Of a stretch of 38,314 nucleotides of DNA, positions 31,763-38,314 are shown piece after piece; position 1 is the stretch's first letter, and each line of letters starts with the position of its first letter. The notes under the pieces are model-generated. The model was given only the letters and a program-made list of their open reading frames with translations. It did not search any database and was not told the origin of the DNA. Position numbers and translations under genes: made by a program. This stretch comes from Candidatus Pararuminococcus gallinarum. Its GTDB lineage: Bacteria; Bacillota; Clostridia; Oscillospirales; Ruminococcaceae. The stretch lies in contig CAJFSX010000008.1 in NCBI GenBank assembly GCA_904419775.1, positions 1 through 38,314 of the forward strand. The letters are read 5' to 3'.

Positions 31763-32662
31763 TTAAAACTCTACTTTTTTCAGCTTGGCATTCTTTACCT
31801 GCTCCATGGTGGGGATAGAAGGGGCAGCGCCCTTTTGGGAGACCGCCAGGGAGGAGGCGACAGAAGCATACTCCAAAGCCTTGGGGACGTCCTCTCCCTG
31901 CATCAGGGTGGAGAGGAAAAATCCTGTAAAGGTGTCGCCGGCAGCGGTGGTATCCACCACCGGGACGTCATAGATGCCATGGGTATAGGTATTAGTGCCG
32001 TCATAGTACATGACGCCCTGCTTGCCTAAGGTCAGCACCACCACGCAGCCAGGATAGATTTGACGCATTTTCTGAGCGATCTTTTCCGGATCGGTTTCCT
32101 GGGTGAGTTCATTGCCCTCAATCTCATTGAGGATAAAATAAGTGATCGGACTGAGATCCATTTTGACAAGCTCATCACTGATGGGGGAGGGGTTAATGGC
32201 AAGGACCATGCCCTTTTCAGCAGCTTTTTTGATAATGTAGTCAATATTGTTGATCTCATTTTGCAGCAGGAGCATATCGCCCTTCTCAAAATGCGCCAAA
32301 ACGTCATCGATGTAATCGGTGGTGATCTCCTGATTGGCGCCACCATAGAGGAGGATGCAGTTTTGACCTTTCTTGTCCACCTGGATAATTGCATGACCTG
32401 TATGGCCTTGGGTCATGGCAACCAGAGAGGCGTCTACGCCGTATTCGCCAAGGATGTCGATGAGCATCTGCCCATCAGCCCCCACCTTGCCGGCATGATA
32501 GACAGGAGCTCCTGCCTTGGCTAAAGCTACCGATTGGTTAAGACCTTTGCCGCCGCAGAAAGTCTCCATTTTTAAGGAGGCAGTGGTCTCACCAGGACGG
32601 ACAAAATGATCCATGGAATAGACATTGTCAATATTGAGGGACCCGAAATTGAGAATTTTCAT
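31763..32662 (-). CDS. rbsK: Ribokinase (PfkB family)
   Basis: 299-residue sugar kinase that phosphorylates ribose (or a related sugar) with ATP. ILNFGSLNIDNVYSM and GGKGLNQSVALAKAG form the substrate site; VVDTTAAGDTFTGFFL is the PfkB signature with catalytic Asp. AAGGAG lies before the ATG, and it starts 32 bases after the LacI-type regulator in the same transcript, which suggests the regulator responds to the same sugar. No rbs transporter is nearby, so another substrate (for example a deoxysugar or nucleoside-derived ribose) is possible. Confidence 0.88.
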   Translation of the reverse strand: MKILNFGSLNIDNVYSMDHFVRPGETTASLKMETFCGGKGLNQSVALAKAGAPVYHAGKVGADGQMLIDILGEYGVDASLVAMTQGHTGHAIIQVDKKGQNCILLYGGANQEITTDYIDDVLAHFEKGDMLLLQNEINNIDYIIKKAAEKGMVLAINPSPISDELVKMDLSPITYFILNEIEGNELTQETDPEKIAQKMRQIYPGCVVVLTLGKQGVMYYDGTNTYTHGIYDVPVVDTTAAGDTFTGFFLSTLMQGEDVPKALEYASVASSLAVSQKGAAPSIPTMEQVKNAKLKKVEF

Positions 32663-32694
32663 GGCTGAAGAACTCCTTTTTGATGTGATTTTTC

Positions 32695-33729
32695 CTAAGT
32701 ATTTCTGTTTTGAACGCTCTCCCGGATGATAAAATCATGGCGGAGAACAAAACAGTTATTTGCGGGAGTAAAGATGGCATCCCGGTCGGTGACAAGAGAA
32801 AAGGCCAATGCCCCCATCTGCTCCCTGGGCTGGTTGACAGTGGTGAGGGAGGGAACGGTGAAGCGGCTGATATCGATGTTGTCAAACCCGATCATGGAGA
32901 TGTCATCCGGGATTTTGAGGCCGTGCTCAGATAATGCGCGCTTCATACCAATGGCGAGGTAATCAGAAGAAGCCATTACCCCAGTAGGCCGATCCTGGGC
33001 CAGAATCGAATTCATGGCATAGTAGCCTGATTCCAGTTTTCCCAAAAGGACATCGTTGGCAATAACAATTTTGTTTTCCTGATAAAGGCCATGCTTTTTC
33101 ATAGCATCAATGACCCCGTCCATCCGCTTGACCACAGGTGTGGACATGATCTTCTGGGTGATATAATAGATATTATCACAACCATGATGGATCAAACATT
33201 CCATAGCGTCAAAGGCAGCCCGGTAATTGTCGATAACAACGTGGGGGATGGTTCCGGTGGAGTCGTATTTATCAGCATAACAGACCCGGTTGTTTGGATT
33301 AGCCAGTAAATTTTGAGCTAAATCCTCATCATCATCTCCGGTGCCGATAAACACATAACTGTTGACCTTGATACTGCGCAGATATGATATCTGCTTTTTT
33401 TCTTCTTCTAAAGAATTTTTTGTTTCTACCACATAGATGGGATAGCCGGCCATATTGCATTGTTCCCGAAGACCCTTGATGATTTCCAAGTAAAATGGGT
33501 TATAGAGATCCGGAACCAAGGCACCAAGGCAGATATAATGGGATTGACGGAGAGATACAGCGAAGTTGTTGGGAACATAGTTGAGCTTTTTGACAGCCTG
33601 TAATACTTTTTGGCGGGTTCCCTCACGCACCTTGTCGCTGTTATTGAGAACGAGGGAGACGGTGGAAGGGGCGACGCCAGCAAGTTGAGCTACTTCTTTG
33701 ATGGTTGCAGGTTTGGTTTTATCATTCAT
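32695..33729 (-). CDS. LacI-family transcriptional regulator
   Basis: 344 residues. N-terminal helix-turn-helix and hinge (TIKEVAQLAGVAPSTVSLVLNNSDKVREGTRQKVLQAVKKLNYVPNNFAVSLR) and a periplasmic-binding-like sensor domain with GVMASSDYLAIGMKRALSEHGLKIPDDISMIGFDNIDISRFTVPSLTTVNQP. The promoter is TTGACA-17-TATGAT at 33788-33816; an AAAATCGTTTT near-palindrome (about 33767-33778) just downstream of the -10 could be an auto-operator. Likely regulates itself and ribokinase. Confidence 0.92.
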   Translation of the reverse strand: MNDKTKPATIKEVAQLAGVAPSTVSLVLNNSDKVREGTRQKVLQAVKKLNYVPNNFAVSLRQSHYICLGALVPDLYNPFYLEIIKGLREQCNMAGYPIYVVETKNSLEEEKKQISYLRSIKVNSYVFIGTGDDDEDLAQNLLANPNNRVCYADKYDSTGTIPHVVIDNYRAAFDAMECLIHHGCDNIYYITQKIMSTPVVKRMDGVIDAMKKHGLYQENKIVIANDVLLGKLESGYYAMNSILAQDRPTGVMASSDYLAIGMKRALSEHGLKIPDDISMIGFDNIDISRFTVPSLTTVNQPREQMGALAFSLVTDRDAIFTPANNCFVLRHDFIIRESVQNRNT

Positions 33730-33787
33730 GCCTTACTATCCGCCTTTCAGAATCAGGGGGAAAATAAAATCGTTTTTCTATAATTCC

Positions 33788-33816
33788 ATCATAATATGAT
33801 CTTGTAGGTTTGTCAA
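33788..33816 (-). promoter_or_regulatory. Promoter of the regulator-ribokinase operon
   Basis: On the minus strand TTGACA (33811-33816), 17 bases, TATGAT (33788-33793). Confidence 0.82.
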
Positions 33817-33850
33817 CAAAATGTGTACTATGAAATGATGTGAAACAAAC

Positions 33851-33887
33851 AAAAAAGCGGCTGTTAATTAAAATTAACAGCCGCTTT
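33851..33887 (-). terminator. Terminator after the HPr-like gene
   Basis: 16-bp perfect stem (33854-33869 with 33872-33887), a two-base centre, and six T residues on the minus strand. It separates the HPr-like gene from the lacI promoter. Confidence 0.88.
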
Positions 33888-33921
33888 CATCGAATCGTAT
33901 TTCTATTTTACAATGGAATAG

Positions 33922-34140
33922 TTATACTCTCCATTTCGCCAGGCTTTCGATAAATTTGCTGTTTTCTGTGACGACCTGTACAGGTTTTGAATAATCAAGG
34001 GCCATCAAACCTAAGACGGATTTTGCATCTGCAATTTTACCGTCGGTGGTGTGGACACCCACATCATCCTCACAGTTCCAAGCCATATTCATGAAAGTCT
34101 TCAAATCCTCGGCGCTTTCTAACTTGATAAATGCTACCAT
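33922..34140 (-). CDS. HPr-like protein lacking the active-site histidine
   Basis: 72-residue protein with the HPr fold. DGKIADAKSVLGLMALDYSKPVQVV aligns well with the HPr region around regulatory Ser46 (here Ser41 in AKSVLGLM), but the first helix reads LESAEDLKTFMNMAW where HPr has GIHARPA, so the PTS phosphorylation site His15 is absent. This recalls Crh of Bacillus, which keeps Ser46 but not His15 and acts only in regulation. ATG 34140 is set by GGTAGG 8 bases before it. Single gene; function inferred. Confidence 0.75.
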   Translation of the reverse strand: MVAFIKLESAEDLKTFMNMAWNCEDDVGVHTTDGKIADAKSVLGLMALDYSKPVQVVTENSKFIESLAKWRV

Positions 34141-34389
34141 TTTCAAAACCTACCTTTCTTCATTATACTCTCACTTCTTGAGTATGGGTTTATTATAGCA
34201 TGTATTTTCTGAATTATCAAGATTTTTTTAGTAGAAGTGTTAAAAAATATGAGAAGTATTTTGTATATATTGCCAAATCGGGAATGGGAGATCCCTTTAT
34301 TTGAGTAGGACATAAAGACATAGAGAGAAAGATATGCTGAATTGAGGGAAATGTGATATAATGAAGAAAAATAGCAAGAGGGGGAGCCT

Positions 34390-34725
34390 ATGGCAAATCA
34401 AACATTACATATGAAGCCCAATGTAGCAGCCGCTATCGCCTATGTTTTCGGATGGCTTTCAGGTCTGATTGTTTTCTTTTTAGAGAAAGAAAATCGATAC
34501 GTGCGTTTTCATGCAATACAATCTATCCTGGTTTCGGGAATTTTTACGGTATTGTCGGTGGCGATTAATTTTGTACTGGGTTGGCTTTTTCTGGCCCGGT
34601 GGTTGCTACGGCTTCTCAGCCTTCTCTTTTTTATCATTTGGCTAATCTGTATCGTGAGAACGGCGACCTATCGGGATATCCGCATCCCCTTTTTGGCAAC
34701 GATTGCAGATGTCATTTGTGGTTAA
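34390..34725 (+). CDS. DUF4870 (Tic20-like) membrane protein
   Basis: 111 residues with about three membrane segments. Opening NVAAAIAYVFGWLSGLIVFFLEKENRYVRFHAIQSIL is the family signature of DUF4870, a common small bacterial membrane protein of unknown role. GGGGGAG stands before the ATG, and an extended -10 (TGTGATATAAT) lies about 30 bases upstream. The HAD gene begins 22 bases after it, so the two form an operon. Confidence 0.86.
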   Translation: MANQTLHMKPNVAAAIAYVFGWLSGLIVFFLEKENRYVRFHAIQSILVSGIFTVLSVAINFVLGWLFLARWLLRLLSLLFFIIWLICIVRTATYRDIRIPFLATIADVICG

Positions 34726-34747
34726 ACGATCGCATGGGAGGAAATGA

Positions 34748-35383
34748 ATGAAAGGCGCAATTTTTGATATGGATGGTACGCTGTTGGATTCCATGGGGAC
34801 GTGGGACCGTATTGTCCCGCAATATTTGATCAACCATGGGGTAGATGACCCTGGGGACATTAATGGTGAGATTGCAGCTATGACCTTTGAAGATGGCATT
34901 CAGTATACCATAAAACGCTTTGGCCTGCCCATGACAGCATCCCAGGTAATGCAGGGGATCAGTGACCAGATGCTTTGGGAATATACCCATACAGTGAGGA
35001 TGAAGCCAGGGGTATTAGAATATCTGAAGATGCTTCGGCAAGAGGGAATCCCCATGTGTATCGCTACGGCCACCGGGCGTGCCCTGTCCCTGCCGGCTTT
35101 GCGCTGTCAGGGTATTTTGGATTTTTTTCAATTTGTCCTTACGGTGGAAGAGGTAGGCGTGGGGAAGGAGTATCCGGATATTTTTCTTCAAAGCGCCCAG
35201 CGTATGGGGCTGGCGCCCAAAGACTGCTGTGTATTTGAGGACGCGCTCCATGGAATTCGGTCGGCTTCCAGCGCCGGATTTCAGATATGTGCTGTCAAGG
35301 ATGAGGGCAGTGCCGTGGTGGATAGGGAAGAAATCCGCCGCTTAAGCGATATTTGTATTGAAAGCTTCCGGGAACTGTTGTAA
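34748..35383 (+). CDS. HAD-family phosphatase (beta-phosphoglucomutase/phosphatase type)
   Basis: 211-residue haloacid dehalogenase with a helical cap. Motif I AIFDMDGTLLDSMG carries the nucleophile Asp; motif II is IATATGR; motif III is the Lys in VGVGKEYPDIF; motif IV is CVFEDALHGIRSASSAG. The IFDMDGTL start and the cap place it with small sugar-phosphate phosphatases and beta-phosphoglucomutases; substrate unknown. GGAGG precedes the ATG. Confidence 0.9.
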   Translation: MKGAIFDMDGTLLDSMGTWDRIVPQYLINHGVDDPGDINGEIAAMTFEDGIQYTIKRFGLPMTASQVMQGISDQMLWEYTHTVRMKPGVLEYLKMLRQEGIPMCIATATGRALSLPALRCQGILDFFQFVLTVEEVGVGKEYPDIFLQSAQRMGLAPKDCCVFEDALHGIRSASSAGFQICAVKDEGSAVVDREEIRRLSDICIESFRELL

Positions 35384-35388
35384 AAGAG

Positions 35389-35417
35389 TTGTCAAGAGAG
35401 ACATTTTTATTTATAAT
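35389..35417 (+). promoter_or_regulatory. Promoter of the DUF1846 gene
   Basis: TTGTCA (35389-35394), 17 bases, TATAAT (35412-35417), only 6 bases after the HAD stop codon. Confidence 0.75.
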
Positions 35418-35461
35418 GGAGAAAGTAAAAAGAAAAATTGCCTGCATTGGGCTTGAGAAGG

Positions 35462-35489
35462 ACAGCACCGGCTTCGTGTGCTGTTTTTC
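35462..35489 (+). terminator. Terminator-like hairpin in the leader of the DUF1846 gene
   Basis: ACAGCAC (35462-35468), a 9-base loop, GTGCTGT (35478-35484), then a T-run to 35488. It lies after the promoter at 35389-35417 and before the coding start, so it either closes the HAD transcript or attenuates the new one. Confidence 0.6.
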
Positions 35490-35534
35490 CATGTGAGTTT
35501 TGGGGCCGCCAGTAAAACAGTAAGGGGTAACGGG

Positions 35535-37019
35535 ATGAAAAAAATTGGCTTTGATAATGATCAATATGTAAAAACCCAGTCAGAACACATTCTCAAACGG
35601 ATTGCCAAATTTGATAATAAGCTTTACCTGGAGTTTGGTGGAAAACTTTTTGACGATTACCATGCGTCCCGGGTCCTGCCCGGCTTTGCTCCGGATAGTA
35701 AGGTCAAGATGTTGATGCAGCTGAAAGACCAGGCGGAAATTGTAATTGTAATTAATGCCGCTGATATTGAAAAGAATAAGGTGCGGGGAGACCTTGGCAT
35801 TACATATGACCTGGATGTCCTCCGCCTCATTGACGCCTTTCGTGGCATAGGCCTATTTGTAGGCAGTGTTGTCATCGCTCAGTACTCAGGTCAAGCAGCT
35901 GCGGAGACCTTCAAACATCGGTTGGAAAGTCTGGGAATCAAGGTTTATCTACATTACCCCATTGCCGGCTACCCTGCAAATATACCGCTGATTGTCAGCG
36001 ACGACGGTTATGGAAAGAATGAATATATTGAAACCACCCGGCCGTTGGTGGTGGTTACGGCTCCTGGCCCGGGCAGCGGCAAGATGGCGACCTGCCTTTC
36101 TCAGCTCTACCATGAATACCGGCGGGGGATCAAAGCAGGATACGCCAAGTTTGAGACGTTTCCCATTTGGAACCTGCCTTTGAAGCATCCGGTCAATCTG
36201 GCCTATGAGGCTGCCACAGCGGATCTTAACGACGTCAATATGATCGACCCTTTCCACCTGGAAGCTTATGGGGAAAAAGCGGTAAACTATAACCGGGATG
36301 TAGAGATATTTCCGGTACTCAACGCCATTTTTGAGAAGATCGCAGGAACAAGCCCCTATAAATCCCCCACGGATATGGGGGTTAACATGGCAGGCAACTG
36401 TATTGTCGATGATGAGGTAGTGTGCGAGGCGTCCCGGGAAGAAATTGTCCGCCGCTATTATCATGCTCTGTGTGACCAGCGCCAGGGAAGGGTGGACGCT
36501 GATACCGTTTATAAGGTGGAACTTTTGATGAATCAGGCAGGGGTTTCCCCCGAGTCCCGCCAGGTGGCGGCAGCTGCTTTGGATCGCGCGGCAAGTACGG
36601 GTTTTCCCGCCGCCGCCATTGAGTTGCCGGATGGGCAGATCATTACAGGAAAGACCTCCTCTTTACTAGGAGCTTCGGCGGCGGTGCTGCTCAATGCCCT
36701 CAAAGCCCTGGGTGGAATCAACCATGATATGCATCTGATTTCTCCCATTATTATCGAGCCTATCCAGAACCTCAAGATTAAACACTTGGGAAATCACAAT
36801 CCTAGGTTGCATACCGATGAGATTCTCATTGCCTTATCTATATGTGCCGCAACCAATCCCACGGCAGAGCTTGCGATGCGCCAACTTCCCAAGCTCCGTG
36901 GATGCGAGGCACATTCCTCTGTTATCCTGTCTCAGGTAGATGATTCCGTCTTCCGGAAGTTGGGAATTAATTTGACCTGTGAGCCCAAATACCAGACCAA
37001 AAAACTTTACCATAAATAG
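35535..37019 (+). CDS. DUF1846 (UPF0371) family protein
   Basis: 494 residues, the normal length of the family. [52 protein letters not shown] is the highly conserved start; [25 protein letters not shown] is a P-loop-like nucleotide site; [14 protein letters not shown] and [26 protein letters not shown] are other conserved blocks. Crystal structures of the family exist, but no reaction is established. ATG 35535 has AAGGGG upstream. Followed by a terminator at 37023-37058. Confidence 0.92.
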   Translation: MKKIGFDNDQYVKTQSEHILKRIAKFDNKLYLEFGGKLFDDYHASRVLPGFAPDSKVKMLMQLKDQAEIVIVINAADIEKNKVRGDLGITYDLDVLRLIDAFRGIGLFVGSVVIAQYSGQAAAETFKHRLESLGIKVYLHYPIAGYPANIPLIVSDDGYGKNEYIETTRPLVVVTAPGPGSGKMATCLSQLYHEYRRGIKAGYAKFETFPIWNLPLKHPVNLAYEAATADLNDVNMIDPFHLEAYGEKAVNYNRDVEIFPVLNAIFEKIAGTSPYKSPTDMGVNMAGNCIVDDEVVCEASREEIVRRYYHALCDQRQGRVDADTVYKVELLMNQAGVSPESRQVAAAALDRAASTGFPAAAIELPDGQIITGKTSSLLGASAAVLLNALKALGGINHDMHLISPIIIEPIQNLKIKHLGNHNPRLHTDEILIALSICAATNPTAELAMRQLPKLRGCEAHSSVILSQVDDSVFRKLGINLTCEPKYQTKKLYHK

Positions 37020-37022
37020 ACC

Positions 37023-37058
37023 AAAATACCATCGAACTCGGAGTTCGGTGGTATTTTT
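37023..37058. terminator. Terminator after the DUF1846 gene
   Basis: AAAATACCATCGAAC (37023-37037), a 5-base loop, GTTCGGTGGTATTTT (37043-37057) with one T-G pair, and a T-run. Confidence 0.9.
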
Positions 37059-37399
37059 TGATACATTTCTTTTTCTCATACAAAATGACAAGTTTTAAAT
37101 TTTTATCTTTTATGTTAGTACAAGATTAGATCAAAATAGAGAAAAAACACATAATTTTTACGATTTATTTATGAAACTTGTTCCATAATTCTATGAGTTT
37201 ATGGATTTTTCGCCAAGTACGTTATGTTTTTAACAAGATAGACCAAACTTAACAATTATTTTGGAGAGTTCAACGTGAAGTTTGGCATCTAAAAACCTTG
37301 TAAATTTTGGGACAACCTGCTACAATGATCATGGCGGAAAATTGTAGGGACAATTTTCCACAAGAAAATCAAATCTGTTTTGAAAAAGGAGCGTTTACT
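37059..37399 (+). promoter_or_regulatory. AT-rich leader and promoter region of the aldolase gene
   Basis: A 340-base gap without a credible gene. TTGTAA (37298-37303), 17 bases, TACAAT (37321-37326) form the promoter. The expected RNA starts near 37333 with a 10-bp hairpin GGAAAATTGT/ACAATTTTCC (37336-37359). Upstream, CCAAACTT (37243-37250) and AAGTTTGG (37278-37285) form an inverted repeat just before the -35 that could be a regulator site. I see nothing else between 37059 and 37240. Confidence 0.65.
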
Positions 37400-38281
37400 A
37401 TGTTAGTAACCATGAAAGCAATCCTTGATCGTGCAAGCGCGGAGAATTACGCCGTTGCAGCCCCCAACGTTGGTTCTGAGCTGGATGCTCGCGCAGCGAT
37501 CGAAATCGCTGAGGAGCTGAATGCACCGATCATCCTCGACGTGCATTTCACCCATCATCCTGACTTTGAGTTCATTGGCCCGGTTTTCCGCAAACTGGCA
37601 GAGCAGTCCAAAGTTCCTGTAGCGATCAACCTGGACCATGGTTCTGATTTCCATCAGGCTATCCTGGCTATTCGCTCCGGTTTCACTTCTGTTATGGTTG
37701 ACCGTTCCTCTCTGCCCTATGAGGAGAACGTAAAACAAGTAAAAGAGATCGTTAAAATTGCTCATGAAGTTGGCGTTTCTGTTGAGGCTGAGCTGGGCCA
37801 TGTTGGCAACGGCGAGAACCTGGAAGACGGCAACGTTTACACCGATCCGAAAGAAGCACTTCAGTACATCCAGGAGACTGGCGTTGACTGCCTGGCAGTT
37901 TCCGTTGGTACCGCTCACGGCGCATATGTTAATGTTGTGCCCAAACTGCAGTTTGACCTCCTCAAAGAGATCAAAGAGGCTACCAACAACTTCCCGCTGG
38001 TTATGCATGGCGGTTCTGGCACTGGCGACGAGCAGCTGCGGAAAGCTTGCTCCATGGGTATCAACAAGGTTAACCTCTGCAACGACCTGCTGAAAGCTGC
38101 TGTCGCAGAAGTTGTTAACGCTAACACCGAGGGCAATGGTGCTTATGATCTGTGGGTCCTGGTGAAGAAGGGCTTCAAACGTCGTCTGGGCGAGCTCATC
38201 GAGATCCTGGGCGGAAAAGGCAAAGCTTGGGTTCCTGAGGTTGAGGGCCTGCCCACCTTCGAAATCAAAGCTGGTGAATAA
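37400..38281 (+). CDS. fba: Class II fructose-bisphosphate (ketose-bisphosphate) aldolase
   Basis: 293-residue zinc aldolase of glycolysis or of a related ketose pathway. MLVTMKAILDRASAENYAVAAPNV is the typical start; NLDHGSDF (about residue 80) gives the catalytic Asp and first zinc His, VEAELGHVGNGE, then GTAHGAY and PLVMHGGSGTG the other zinc His and phosphate site. The AAAAAGGAG before ATG 37400 is very strong, and codons are biased to a narrow set (GTT, GAG, CTG, AAC), unlike neighbouring genes, as in highly expressed genes. Short size and LGHVGNGE mark the FbaA/KbaY-GatY group; true FBP use is likely but not proven. Confidence 0.9.
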   Translation: MLVTMKAILDRASAENYAVAAPNVGSELDARAAIEIAEELNAPIILDVHFTHHPDFEFIGPVFRKLAEQSKVPVAINLDHGSDFHQAILAIRSGFTSVMVDRSSLPYEENVKQVKEIVKIAHEVGVSVEAELGHVGNGENLEDGNVYTDPKEALQYIQETGVDCLAVSVGTAHGAYVNVVPKLQFDLLKEIKEATNNFPLVMHGGSGTGDEQLRKACSMGINKVNLCNDLLKAAVAEVVNANTEGNGAYDLWVLVKKGFKRRLGELIEILGGKGKAWVPEVEGLPTFEIKAGE

Positions 38282-38314
38282 TTCTTCGCGAGAAGATTTG
38301 TCCTGCTGATCAAA

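Overview
The window reads as part of the chromosome of a Gram-positive anaerobe of the Clostridia, most likely an Oscillospirales/Ruminococcaceae-type gut bacterium. This is inferred from gene content and signals: strong AGGAGG-type ribosome binding sites, several TTG/GTG starts, TTGACA/TATAAT promoters, a PyrD/PyrK pair of the NAD-dependent type, L10 and L1 mRNA leaders, a Firmicutes-style 6S RNA and many short T-tailed terminators. There are no tRNA or rRNA genes, no CRISPR array, no intact insertion sequence and no sign of a prophage.

Layout. 1-5145 (+): the end of a pyrimidine operon (pyrC, pyrF, pyrK, pyrD), then a histidine phosphatase and ruvX. 5171-7986 (-): a small unknown protein, a methyltransferase and a D,D-carboxypeptidase. 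8247-9900 (+): a metallophosphoesterase and an AEC permease. 9931-10830 (-): a secreted cyclophilin lipoprotein. 10976-11977 (-): a 1-kb AT-rich unit with a strong promoter and a strong terminator but no credible protein; its many nested hairpins suggest a large structured non-coding RNA. This is the most interesting object in the window. 12151-14399 (+): DUF1292 protein, 6S RNA, tcdA and a TauE/SafE permease split into two overlapping half genes. 14676-17128 (+): a flavodoxin cluster with two exported lipoproteins and two cytosolic flavoproteins.

17268-20828 (-): rpmG-secE-nusG-rplK-rplA and, behind its own promoter and L10 leader, rplJ-rplL. The unit closes with a terminator right after rplL, so rpoBC does not follow. 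21215-25252 (+): ddl, murI, a DUF1934 (YwiB-like) gene and argS, tightly packed. 25363-26592 (+): a homocysteine S-methyltransferase with a remnant of a pterin-binding domain. 26650-31665: single genes in alternating orientation (flavin reductase, small membrane protein, CDP-alcohol phosphatidyltransferase, patatin, PHP phosphoesterase, radical SAM protein), with an orphan promoter-terminator pair at 27363-27528 that looks like a small RNA gene. 31763-33729 (-): a LacI-type regulator and ribokinase. 33922-34140 (-): an HPr-like protein without the active-site histidine. 34390-38281 (+): DUF4870 protein, HAD hydrolase, DUF1846 protein and class II aldolase.

Most genes are ordinary housekeeping genes in short operons divided by clear bidirectional terminators. 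The points that deserve follow-up are the large RNA, the small RNA candidate, the His-less HPr, the truncated MetH-like protein, and the altered first-cysteine motif of glutamate racemase. Coordinates of promoters, terminators and stems were read by eye; no folding or database search was run.
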